Shown here piece by piece: positions 17,122-24,863 of a DNA stretch of 64,000 nt. Position 1 is the first letter of the stretch; the number at the start of each line of letters is the position of its first letter. The translations under genes were made by a program, and so were the position numbers. The notes beneath the pieces were generated by a model, which was given only the letters and a program-made list of their open reading frames with translations, was not told the DNA's origin and did no database searches. The DNA is from JAAUTS01 sp038250235 (lineage in GTDB: Bacteria > Verrucomicrobiota > Verrucomicrobiia > Methylacidiphilales > JAAUTS01). The stretch spans positions 70,490-134,489 of the forward strand of contig JBBSCO010000001.1 in the NCBI GenBank assembly GCA_038250235.1, given 5' to 3'.

Positions 17122-18309
17122 TTATGGGAGAAGAGTTTGGATTTTGTTTAAGTAAAGAGTGGTCCAATGATGCTCCCGGAGTGCCATTTTTCGGGCAATG
17201 TGCGCTGGCGAGTGCATGAGACCTATGGCGGCGTTGGTGGCGTCAGTGGGATTTTTGACCATGGTCAGGCTCGGCAACTGCCACTCGGCCAGGGTGGGTA
17301 GGGGCTGGGTCCAACAGGGAAGCCGACAAAGAGCGGCCTCCAAGGGAGGCAGACCATGGCCCTCGTAGGCGGAGGGAAAAAGAAGCACATCAGCCACACG
17401 GAAGCCCTGGGTCCAGACCTGTCCGATTTCGTCATTGTAATCGTTTAGAAAGAAAATGTCTTTTTCCAGGCCGAGCTGGGCTGGATATTCCTTCAAGTAG
17501 CTTTCATAACTTTGTCCGGCCGTGCCATAAACATCCTGGCTGGCCGTGATGAGGAGCATGGGATGGATGCCGGCTTTTTTGATCGCGTCCATGTATAGAA
17601 TAGCCTGGTCGATGTTTTTCCGCTGCATCAGTTTGGTTGGATAATAAAAAATAATATCACGCTGGAGGTAATCCTGCTTCATCAGCCAATCGTAGAACTC
17701 AGGCTGCAACTCCAGCAATTCCTGGAACGAAACGCCATTCTCGACCACCGGAACGGAATCGGGAGGAAGATTCAGGGTCAGGCAGATTTCCTTCTTCCTG
17801 TTTTCACTAACGGCAACGTAGGTGACATTGGGATGGGCTTTCCGCATGAGGGCCCATGGCATTTTAGTAGGATTGGGTAGTGCGTAATTCTTGTTGGTCG
17901 CAGTGAAGTCGTGGGCCCATGCGAATGTTTTTTTGCTCTCCGCCAGTTTCCAGACGGCCTGGGTCAGGGCGAGATTGAAATGGGTGGTCAGTGCCCCATG
18001 GACAAAAACAGCATCCGCCCAGTCATAGTAGGGAGTGAGCACTTCCAACAGAAGTTTGTTGAGTTCCTGGAAATGTTTGTCGGTTTGGCCTTGGTCCACC
18101 GCCCGCTTCGCCGTGATATTTAATGGAAAACCAGGAGAAAGCTCTTTCAGGGACTCCACCTCATAGGTTTCCTGACTGGCCTGTCCGTGACCTGTGACCA
18201 CCCGCACTTCGTGTCCTGCGGCGGCGAAAAGCTCGGCGTGGTGCCTCATCACGCTTTCGGGGCCACCAACCAGGGGCCAGAAGGTGCTGTTGAGAAGGAG
18301 TATTTTCAT
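17122..18309 (-). CDS. Glycosyltransferase family 4
   Basis: 395-residue GT-B glycosyltransferase. The N-terminal glycine-rich acceptor loop is visible (ILLLNSTFWPLVGGPESVMRHHAELFAAAGHEVRVVTG), and the C-terminal donor-site EX7E motif appears as FPSAYEGHGLPPLEAALCR. I start at the ATG at 18309, because a 12-residue extension to 18345 has no family resemblance. It leads the minus-strand surface-saccharide run. The 283-nt region upstream (18310-18592), shared with the divergent aldehyde dehydrogenase gene, must hold both promoters, but I could not pick out convincing -35/-10 boxes. Confidence 0.88.
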   Translation of the reverse strand: MKILLLNSTFWPLVGGPESVMRHHAELFAAAGHEVRVVTGHGQASQETYEVESLKELSPGFPLNITAKRAVDQGQTDKHFQELNKLLLEVLTPYYDWADAVFVHGALTTHFNLALTQAVWKLAESKKTFAWAHDFTATNKNYALPNPTKMPWALMRKAHPNVTYVAVSENRKKEICLTLNLPPDSVPVVENGVSFQELLELQPEFYDWLMKQDYLQRDIIFYYPTKLMQRKNIDQAILYMDAIKKAGIHPMLLITASQDVYGTAGQSYESYLKEYPAQLGLEKDIFFLNDYNDEIGQVWTQGFRVADVLLFPSAYEGHGLPPLEAALCRLPCWTQPLPTLAEWQLPSLTMVKNPTDATNAAIGLMHSPAHIARKMALREHHWTTLYLNKIQTLLP

Positions 18310-18592
18310 TTCTGGTGCAGATACAGAAAACCATGCTGCAACCAAAAAGCACGAAAAATGTCTTCAATCCGCAGTGTCATCATCTCATCAGGATTTGCAC
18401 GGGAAAGGCAAGGAAAGGTTTTCTCTCTTGGAAATCACCCGGGAGAAGGGGGAATGTCAATTAATACCTCTCCTACCATATCCCCAGCCTATTCGTGCTA
18501 TTCGCTATATTCATGGAAGCCAAGTTAATCTCACAGTGCCCCCCAAAGGATTTCTTTATTTGCAAGTTTTTAGAACGAGTGTCTATTGAAGG

Positions 18593-20137
18593 ATGCAACG
18601 CAAGATACTGAAGTCCTCTTTTATCTGGGTGAAACTTTTGCAGCAGGCCCGTAACGTGGTGCCTGAGGCTTTCGATTCCGGTGGAAACCCTTTGAACTTT
18701 TTTGACGGAAACTGGATCGGTTCAGGTCATTCAAAGAACTTTGTCACCAGCCTGGACTGCAGTTTAATAACTGCTTTTCCCATGATTGACTTGAACACGG
18801 CCAAGCGGGCCGTTCACGCCAGTCATCTTCAATCCAAAGACTGGGCCAGGGTTGACCTCGACGAAAGGCGTGCCCGCGTGAGCCGGTGCGTCGATTCCTT
18901 GCGTCAGCATCGGGAGCTGTTGGCTGGACTTCTGGTTTGGGAAATTGGCAAGCCCTTCCACTTGGCCTTGAACGATGTGGATCGGTGTGTAACGGGTGTG
19001 GAATGGTATGTGGAAAATATCGAGGGGATGCTCCAGGGACGCCAACCCATAGGGCTTGTTTCCAATATCGCCTCCTGGAACTACCCTTACTCGGTCTTAA
19101 TGCATGCCGCGCTTGTCCAGATGCTAGCGGGGAATGCGGTCATTGCCAAAACTCCCAGCGATGGCGGGCTGGTGGCACTAACGGTCGGCTGCGCGCTCGC
19201 CTCCCGCGCGGAACTTCCTTTCTCGCTTGTGAGCGGATCCGGGGGTCAACTCAGCGATGCCTTGGTTCGGAACGAGGACGTGGCATGTCTGGCCTTTGTT
19301 GGGGGTAAAACAAACGGCGGGGTCATTGCTGCAAGCCTCTTTGATCAACATAAGCGCTACATGCTCGAAATGGAGGGCGTCAATGCTTACGGCGTCTGGG
19401 ATTTTTCTGACTGGCAACTTCTGGCTGAACAGATCAAAAAAGGCTACGAGTACGGTAAACAGCGGTGCACGGCTTATGCCCGTTTTGTCATTCAACGTGA
19501 CCTCTTTCCCAAGTTCCTTTCCGTTTACACTGACGTGCTGCAATCCCTGCGCTATGGCCATCCACTCCTCGTTGAAAAAGAAGAGGATCCACTTCCGAAA
19601 TACGACTTCGGGCCCTTGATCAATTCCAAAAAGGTGGAAGAAATTCAGGTGCGTTACAGTGAGGCTAAAGGCAAAGGCGGGGTCTCCATCTATGAAGGTG
19701 TCTTCGACGAAACGATGTTCCTGCCAGGACAGGATATCTCCGCCTACAGCCCACCGCTCTCCATTCTGAACGTTCCCCGCAACAGCGAGATTTATCACAG
19801 TGAACCGTTTGGGCCGCTTGACACCATCGTGATCGTGGATCGCCTGGAAGAACTCGTGGCGGAGATGAATGTCTCCAATGGCTGTCTCGTCGCCAGTTTG
19901 GCCACTGACAAGCCCCAGTTGGCGGCGGAGATTATTCCTCAACTTCGCGCCTTTAAAACCGGGGTCAATCGCTTGCGGTCACGGGGCGATAATGCGGAAG
20001 CTTTCGGAGGCAAGGGGCAATCCTGGAAAGGCTGCTTTGTCGGAGGAGAATACCTGGTTCAAGCCGTGACCATGGAGCAGAAGGGACAATCTCTCTTCGG
20101 TAACTTTCCGAATTACGTCCAATTCCCGCCTACCTAA
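18593..20137 (+). CDS. Aldehyde dehydrogenase family protein
   Basis: 514-residue NAD(P)-dependent aldehyde dehydrogenase. Catalytic residues are visible: Asn163 in NIASWNYPYSV, Glu259 in MLEMEGVNAYGV and nucleophile Cys292 in GKQRCTAYARF; HSEPFGPLDTIVIV is the C-terminal hallmark. The first 60 residues contain NPLNFFDGNWIGSGH...LDCSLITAFPMIDLNTAKRAV, which matches the usual aldehyde-dehydrogenase N-terminus, so I keep the upstream ATG rather than the one at 18782. The LEMEG in place of the usual LELGG and the lack of a GSTxxG cofactor signature (replaced by VGGKTNGG) make the substrate and cofactor unclear. It stands alone on the plus strand. Confidence 0.88.
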   Translation: MQRKILKSSFIWVKLLQQARNVVPEAFDSGGNPLNFFDGNWIGSGHSKNFVTSLDCSLITAFPMIDLNTAKRAVHASHLQSKDWARVDLDERRARVSRCVDSLRQHRELLAGLLVWEIGKPFHLALNDVDRCVTGVEWYVENIEGMLQGRQPIGLVSNIASWNYPYSVLMHAALVQMLAGNAVIAKTPSDGGLVALTVGCALASRAELPFSLVSGSGGQLSDALVRNEDVACLAFVGGKTNGGVIAASLFDQHKRYMLEMEGVNAYGVWDFSDWQLLAEQIKKGYEYGKQRCTAYARFVIQRDLFPKFLSVYTDVLQSLRYGHPLLVEKEEDPLPKYDFGPLINSKKVEEIQVRYSEAKGKGGVSIYEGVFDETMFLPGQDISAYSPPLSILNVPRNSEIYHSEPFGPLDTIVIVDRLEELVAEMNVSNGCLVASLATDKPQLAAEIIPQLRAFKTGVNRLRSRGDNAEAFGGKGQSWKGCFVGGEYLVQAVTMEQKGQSLFGNFPNYVQFPPT

Positions 20138-20280
20138 GCACCCGACCTTCCTCCACAGGCTGTTACGTTGTAGTAGGCTCCTTGAAATTCAATGCGTATC
20201 TGTCGTGCCATAAACGCAAGCTATTCTTGAACCGTAATTTCTGCCAAGTATGATTGAGTGACCCCAATATCTTGGTTCAA

Positions 20281-20320
20281 AAAAAAGCGCGTTCGACCTT
20301 TCGGCGGAACGCGCTTTTTT
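20281..20320. terminator. Bidirectional intrinsic terminator
   Basis: Perfect 14-bp inverted repeat: AAAAAAGCGCGTTC (20281-20294) pairs with GAACGCGCTTTTTT (20307-20320) around a 12-nt loop. It gives a GC-rich stem flanked by a T run on both strands. It lies 14 nt after the stop of the minus-strand gene at 20335 and 143 nt after the plus-strand aldehyde dehydrogenase, so it can end both transcripts. Confidence 0.93.
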
Positions 20321-20334
20321 CTGAAGAGGCGGGA

Positions 20335-20535
20335 TCAGCCTTTCTTCAGAAGGGGCAGACCGGTGCGGGCGTTTTCGGAAACGACATATCCGGTGGGCAG
20401 GGCATCGAGGGCGTTTGGACCCGCAACTCCGGCAAAGTAATAGAGAGTGACTTTTGAGCCACCTTTGAGTTCCTGAACACGGTTGTGAAGGAAGTAAGTT
20501 TTTCCGCTTTTTTTGCTGACGACGCTAAAGGACAT
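20335..20535 (-). CDS. Small conserved-looking protein, unknown function
   Basis: 66 residues, MSFSVVSKKSGKTYFLHNRV followed by KGGSKVTLYYFAG, ALDALPTGY and ending RTGLPLLKKG. A good ribosome-binding site (AGGAG about six bases upstream of the ATG) and a strong terminator immediately downstream support a real gene. It is co-directional with bL28 and bS18 after a 115-nt gap. The sequence has the compact, turn-rich look of small proteins repeatedly seen in environmental genomes, but I cannot assign a function or named family. Confidence 0.75.
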   Translation of the reverse strand: MSFSVVSKKSGKTYFLHNRVQELKGGSKVTLYYFAGVAGPNALDALPTGYVVSENARTGLPLLKKG

Positions 20536-20650
20536 GATTGATTCTCCTGGTGAGTGGTTGACCGTACAGGACTTGAGTAGCCCGTATGGAGGGTTCTTTT
20601 TATCAGCCTGTTACCTCAACTGGGAGGAATCAAGCTTCAAATGGGGGTTC

Positions 20651-20914
20651 TTAGACCAGTCCGGCAGTCTTCAGAGTGGCGTAAACACCATTCTTATCCA
20701 TGGTTTTCATGGCGCGGGCGGACAGTTTCAGGGTGACAAAACGTTTCAGTTCGGGAACCCAGAGACGTTTGGCCCGCAGGTTGGGGACAAACTCACGGGG
20801 TGTGTTGCTGGTAACGTGAGTACCGATACCGCCCTTTTTCTTGGCTTTACCGCTGCGATTGATGGTATGGCCGCGGGTGGGTTTTTTACCTGTGATAATG
20901 CAAGTGCGTGACAT
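20651..20914 (-). CDS. rpmB: Large ribosomal subunit protein bL28
   Basis: 87 residues: SRTCIITGKKPTRGHTINRS at the N-terminus and LWVPELKRFVTLKLSARAMKT at the C-terminus are diagnostic of bL28. The segment KAKKKGGIGTHVTSNTPREF is an insertion relative to E. coli L28 and is typical of Chlamydiae/Verrucomicrobia members; it is one of the stronger taxonomic clues in the window. The start codon lies 2 nt after the bS18 stop, so the two ribosomal genes are translated from one message. Confidence 0.97.
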   Translation of the reverse strand: MSRTCIITGKKPTRGHTINRSGKAKKKGGIGTHVTSNTPREFVPNLRAKRLWVPELKRFVTLKLSARAMKTMDKNGVYATLKTAGLV

Positions 20915-20916
20915 AA

Positions 20917-21156
20917 TTATTTAACCAGCAGGAGGTTACGGGCGCGTTTGATTTCGCGGGTTAATTTGCGGTGGAGCTTGGTCGTCATGCCGGTAATGCG
21001 GCGGGGAAGGATTTTACCCTTTTCCGTAACGAACTTCTTCAGCAAATCGGGGTTTTTATAATCGAGGGCATCGACGCTGACATCGATACGCTTGCGATTG
21101 GTGATACGGCCGGAGCGACGGCGGCGGCGTTGGTTTTTCTTAATCGTGGATCCCAT
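20917..21156 (-). CDS. rpsR: Small ribosomal subunit protein bS18
   Basis: 79 residues with the conserved S18 core: DALDYKNPDLLKKFVTEKGKILPRRITG followed by THLHR-like TTKLHRKLTREIKRARNLLLV. The N-terminus is highly basic (KKNQRRRRRSGRITNRKR). It sits between the DksA-like gene (4 nt upstream) and bL28 (2 nt downstream) on the minus strand. It is not in the usual rpsF-ssb-rpsR context. Confidence 0.97.
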   Translation of the reverse strand: MGSTIKKNQRRRRRSGRITNRKRIDVSVDALDYKNPDLLKKFVTEKGKILPRRITGMTTKLHRKLTREIKRARNLLLVK

Positions 21157-21160
21157 AGAG

Positions 21161-22024
21161 TTATTCTTTCAATTTCGGCTTTTCTTCCTCATCGCCTTCT
21201 TCTTCTTCTTCAAAAAAGTTATCGGTCGAGTCCATGAACTGCGCCGCCGTTTCCCAGCGGTTTTTGCCTTTGGCTTCTTTTTCAGCCTGTTCCTGGCATT
21301 CGCGGGTATAGCGGGCAAAAGGAATGGCCTCGAGCCGGGTGATGGGGATGGGGATGGCGGACATTTCACAAATGCCGTAACCACCCAATTCGATACGTTT
21401 GAGGGCTTCCTCAATTTCGTAAAGGGCGTCCTGTTCCTGTGAGAGCAGGCTCAGGGCAAAATCTTTTTCGTAGGCATCGGATCCGGCATCAGCCTGGTGC
21501 ATGCCAAATGCGGAGGAGGAGGCACCTTCGTCGCGGGCGCGAAGGTTGTCCTGAGCGACACCCTGCATCTGGTCCAGAAGGTGGTCGCGAAGTTCAAGAA
21601 TCTTCTGTTTTTGTTGATCAAGGAACTTCTTGTTCAAGGTCTGCTTTTTGGCTCCGGGCAAAATTGTGGCCGGTTCAGGGATGAATGAGGGCTTGGGTCC
21701 TTTGATAGGAAAGGGAGGGCTGGGAAATTTGCGGGAACTGACATGCGTTGTCACGGCCGGGGGCCTGATGAGCTGCTTAGTGGCTTTTTTCGCTTTAGGG
21801 ATTTTGGGAACTTTGGCTGCCTTGGGGGCTTTTACCACTTTGGCAGCTTTAATGGCTTTAACCGCTTTGGTAGATGGTTTACTCTTTTTGACCACTTTGA
21901 CAGGCATGGAGGGCTTTGCGGCCACGGGCTTGGCCTTGGCCTTGGCCTTGGCCTTGACCTTGGGTTTGGAAACTTTGACCAGCTTAGCTGCCTTTTTGTT
22001 CTTATTTTTGACTTTTTTGGCCAT
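21161..22024 (-). CDS. DksA/TraR-family protein with histone-like Lys/Ala-rich tail, two zinc Cys missing
   Basis: 287 residues in two parts. Residues 1 to about 95 are a lysine/alanine/proline/valine-rich low-complexity tail (repeats such as KAKAKAKAKP and KAAKVPKIPKAKKA) resembling bacterial histone H1-like tails. Residues about 135-287 are a DksA-type coiled coil (FLDQQKQKILELRDHLLDQM...YEIEEALKRIELGGYGICE) plus the zinc-finger region and an acidic C-terminus (EEEEEGDEEE). At the four zinc positions only Cys219 and Cys243 remain; the partners are Ser222 and Thr240, in the canonical spacing. It probably acts on RNA polymerase or the nucleoid. Located 4 nt before bS18, it likely co-varies with ribosomal protein expression. 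Confidence 0.88.
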   Translation of the reverse strand: MAKKVKNKNKKAAKLVKVSKPKVKAKAKAKAKPVAAKPSMPVKVVKKSKPSTKAVKAIKAAKVVKAPKAAKVPKIPKAKKATKQLIRPPAVTTHVSSRKFPSPPFPIKGPKPSFIPEPATILPGAKKQTLNKKFLDQQKQKILELRDHLLDQMQGVAQDNLRARDEGASSSAFGMHQADAGSDAYEKDFALSLLSQEQDALYEIEEALKRIELGGYGICEMSAIPIPITRLEAIPFARYTRECQEQAEKEAKGKNRWETAAQFMDSTDNFFEEEEEGDEEEKPKLKE

Positions 22025-22270
22025 AGCGAGCCTAGAGTTCTAGCGCAGGGGTCTGGCCTTGCCAACAAGAAAAATGAGGAAATTTTTCGGGAGCTTCAAT
22101 TATTTTAGCAGGGAGAACGCCAAGTTCCTCAATGGCTAAAAAAGGTTTTTCCAAAAAAGATGGAATTCCCAGCGTTTCCCTTGGCCGATTCTGCTCCCGT
22201 TACGTCGGGACGGGAGAACCGGCTTGTCATTATCCTACATGCGTTGCGATCTCTTTGTTCAATTCCCTTG

Positions 22271-24184
22271 TTAAAGGGTCAGGTAGGTCGATTTGGTCAT
22301 ACCCTTTTCGTAATCTTCCAGAAGGCGCATGCCTTCATTGGGCTTTAGCAGGTCGGCTTTGATGGCGGCGTCAATCTGGGCTTTAAGCAGGCGGGCCAAC
22401 TGGTTGGGCTCATACTGGACGTCACTCAAAACCTGACCGATCGTGTAACCCGGGATGACTTCTTCGATATAAAAGCCAGAGGTTTCATCCTCGTCCTGAA
22501 AGACATGGGCTTCGGTCACGGGTCCGAAGAGGTTGTGCAGGTCTCCCATAACATCCTGATAGGCCCCCATGAGGAAGAAGCCGAGCAGGTAGGGCACGCC
22601 GGGCTTGTAATCGTGCATGGGCAGGGTACTGCGGACGGTGTCATCATTGATGAAGGTGTCAATCTTTCCGTCGGAGTCGCAGGTGATATCCACCAGTGTG
22701 GCTTCATGCAGGGGTTTCTCGTTGAGGCGATGGATCGGTGCTATGGGAAAAAGTTGTCCGACCGCCCAGTGATCGATGAGAGACTGGAAAACTGAAAAGT
22801 TGCAAAGGTATTGTTCGCTCAGTTGGTTGGAAAGTTCCTGCACCTCGTGCGGAATGCTTTTGGCACCTTCGAACATTTTCATGATGTTGTTGGAGAGCTG
22901 CCAGAAGCCGGTTTCGATTTTGGCCTTGGCTTCCAGATCGATGAGGCCGAGTTCGAAACGGGAGTTGGCTTCATCCTTGATCTGGTGGGCCTGGTGGAGG
23001 CATTCGCGCCGGTTGCGCTTGTTCAACTTTTTCATGATCTCCGCCAGTTCCTTGACCAGCTTGTGGTCGTTTTCCTGGACGGCAGTGAATTCGTGCTTGG
23101 TTTTTTCGATGCTGCCGAAGACTTCGACGACCAACACGGAATGGTGGGCCACAACAGCACGGCCGCTTTCACTGACGATATTGGGATGGGGGACGTTTTC
23201 CTCCCCACAGATGTCTGCAATGTTGTAGACAACGTCGCGGGTATATTCGGCCAGATTGTAGTTGGTGGAACTTTCCGAACTGGTCCGCGTACCGTTGTAA
23301 TCGACTCCGAGTCCCCCACCCACGTCGATGTAGCCGATCTCAAAACCCAATTTGCGGAGTTTGGCATAATAGCGGGTGGCCTCACGAACGGCTTTTTTGA
23401 CCGTGATGATGTCGGGAATCTGGGATCCGACATGGAAGTGGATCAATTGGAAGCAGTGGGTAAGATTGCGGGATTTCAGGAGTTCGGCGGCTTCGAGCAG
23501 GTCGGCCGTGGAAAGACCGAATTTGGCTTCCTCTCCGCCGGAGAGTGCCCACTTGCCGGAGCTCTTGGTCTGAAGGCGGACACGGATGCCGATACCGGGT
23601 TCGACGCCCATCTGTTCGGCGATGTCGAGGATGCGCTGTAGTTCCTCTATTTTTTCCACCACCATGATGACTTTTTTGTTCAATTTTCGTCCGGTGAGCG
23701 CAATACGGATGAACTCGGCATCTTTGTAGCCGTTGCAGATAAGAAGGCTTTCCTGGTCTTCATGGATAGCGAGGGCGGCGAAGAGTTCGGGCTTGGAGCC
23801 GACTTCCAGGCCATAATGGTAGGGGCGTCCGGCTTCTTTGATTTCTTCCACCACCTCGCGGAGCTGGTTGACTTTGATGGGGAATACGCCGCGGTATTGG
23901 CCCTGGTAGTTGAGTTCGCGGATGGCGTTGCCAAAGCAGTCGTTGATGCGGCGGACCTGGTTACGCAGCAGATCCTGAAATCGTACGAGGAGGGGGAAGG
24001 GGAGTCCGCGGTTGCGGGCTTCCTGCACCACTTCATAGAGATCGATGTCGGAGCCCTGGCCTGGTTGTGGGCTGACGGAGATGTTGCCTTTGTCGTTGAC
24101 GCTGAAGTAATCACCGCCCCAGTGGTCAATGCTGTAGAGTTCCTTGGCTTGTTCGATGGACCAGGATTCAGAAGTTTTATGCAT
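22271..24184 (-). CDS. speA: Biosynthetic arginine decarboxylase
   Basis: PLP-dependent decarboxylase of 637 residues, the normal SpeA length, converting arginine to agmatine. Motifs: HWGGDYFSVNDKGNISV at the N-terminus, the PLP lysine Lys104 in YRGVFPIKVNQLREVV, EVGSKPELFAAL, the glycine-rich phosphate site (GYIDVGGGLGVDYNGT), SESGRAVVAHHSVLV, and the C-terminal ITCDSDGKIDTFI and FFLMGAYQDVMGDLHNLFG. It feeds the aguA-aguB genes at 1-1839, completing a route to putrescine. The 246-nt region downstream (22025-22270) has only a weak 7-bp hairpin at 22194-22216 and no T run. Confidence 0.97.
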   Translation of the reverse strand: MHKTSESWSIEQAKELYSIDHWGGDYFSVNDKGNISVSPQPGQGSDIDLYEVVQEARNRGLPFPLLVRFQDLLRNQVRRINDCFGNAIRELNYQGQYRGVFPIKVNQLREVVEEIKEAGRPYHYGLEVGSKPELFAALAIHEDQESLLICNGYKDAEFIRIALTGRKLNKKVIMVVEKIEELQRILDIAEQMGVEPGIGIRVRLQTKSSGKWALSGGEEAKFGLSTADLLEAAELLKSRNLTHCFQLIHFHVGSQIPDIITVKKAVREATRYYAKLRKLGFEIGYIDVGGGLGVDYNGTRTSSESSTNYNLAEYTRDVVYNIADICGEENVPHPNIVSESGRAVVAHHSVLVVEVFGSIEKTKHEFTAVQENDHKLVKELAEIMKKLNKRNRRECLHQAHQIKDEANSRFELGLIDLEAKAKIETGFWQLSNNIMKMFEGAKSIPHEVQELSNQLSEQYLCNFSVFQSLIDHWAVGQLFPIAPIHRLNEKPLHEATLVDITCDSDGKIDTFINDDTVRSTLPMHDYKPGVPYLLGFFLMGAYQDVMGDLHNLFGPVTEAHVFQDEDETSGFYIEEVIPGYTIGQVLSDVQYEPNQLARLLKAQIDAAIKADLLKPNEGMRLLEDYEKGMTKSTYLTL

Positions 24185-24342
24185 GTCTAGATGTTCTTAT
24201 AAGCAAGTTGTTCAGTTATGCAATGAGACGAATGAAAATAATTCAAGAAATTCTCCCGGGCCTTTGCCGCAAGGAAGCGGTATTTTCAGCCATGGGCTTT
24301 CTCGCGCCTTGTTATTTGCAGGGGGACGACTAAATTCAGGGA

Positions 24343-24855
24343 ATGTCAGAAGCGTTAACCGAGGTCCGCATCATGGGGCTGATTCCCTCCAACAACGGTG
24401 TGGCGGTCTTCCTGGGCAACGAGGAAAAAACATTCAGCATTCATGTTGATCACGGAGTGGGCACCAACATTGCGCTCCTGCTCCGGGGTGAAAAACGTCA
24501 GAGGCCGCTGACGCATGATCTGATCAACCTGATTTTCCAGGCCTTTACCATTTCAGTGGTCAAGATCGTCATCAACGATCTGAAGGACGACACCTATTTT
24601 GCACGGTTGGTTTTGAGGGCCGAGAATGAAGTGCACCGCAAACTGGCGGAAATCGATGCGCGTCCCAGTGATTGTCTGGCGATTGCACTGGAAACCCAGA
24701 CGCCGATTTATGTATCGGCCAAAGTCTGGGATCAGGTTTCGGATATCACGGATGTTTTTGAGGAAATGAAAAAGAAATTCGACGAGCACGGGTTGGACGA
24801 CACAGATGAGGGCGGAGATGATGAGGATGAAGGTGAAGTGAAAGAACGGGATTAG
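24343..24855 (+). CDS. Bifunctional nuclease (BFN/DUF151) family protein
   Basis: 170-residue protein of the DUF151/bifunctional nuclease family. Typical features: VFLGNEEKTFSIHVDHGVGTNIALLL, RPLTHDLINLIFQAF, VKIVINDLKDDTYFARLVL, and RPSDCLAIALETQTPIYVSAKV. The last 25 residues are strongly acidic (DDTDEGGDDEDEGE). Homologues have been described with DNase/RNase activity in plants and mycobacteria; the role in this lineage is not established. It is transcribed divergently from speA; the 158-nt gap between them holds both promoters. Confidence 0.9.
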   Translation: MSEALTEVRIMGLIPSNNGVAVFLGNEEKTFSIHVDHGVGTNIALLLRGEKRQRPLTHDLINLIFQAFTISVVKIVINDLKDDTYFARLVLRAENEVHRKLAEIDARPSDCLAIALETQTPIYVSAKVWDQVSDITDVFEEMKKKFDEHGLDDTDEGGDDEDEGEVKERD

Positions 24856-24863
24856 CTCAGCGT

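Noticed and set aside
18782..18784. Internal ATG as start of the aldehyde dehydrogenase
   Set aside because: The 63 residues upstream contain the usual aldehyde-dehydrogenase N-terminal pattern, so truncating there would remove real domain sequence.
22194..22216. CTCCCGT...ACGGGAG hairpin downstream of speA
   Set aside because: Seven-base stem with a nine-base loop and no T run; not strong enough for a terminator call.
22811..23641. 276-codon open frame on the plus strand opposite speA
   Set aside because: Antisense of arginine decarboxylase; low-complexity Phe/Asp/Gly composition and no family resemblance.
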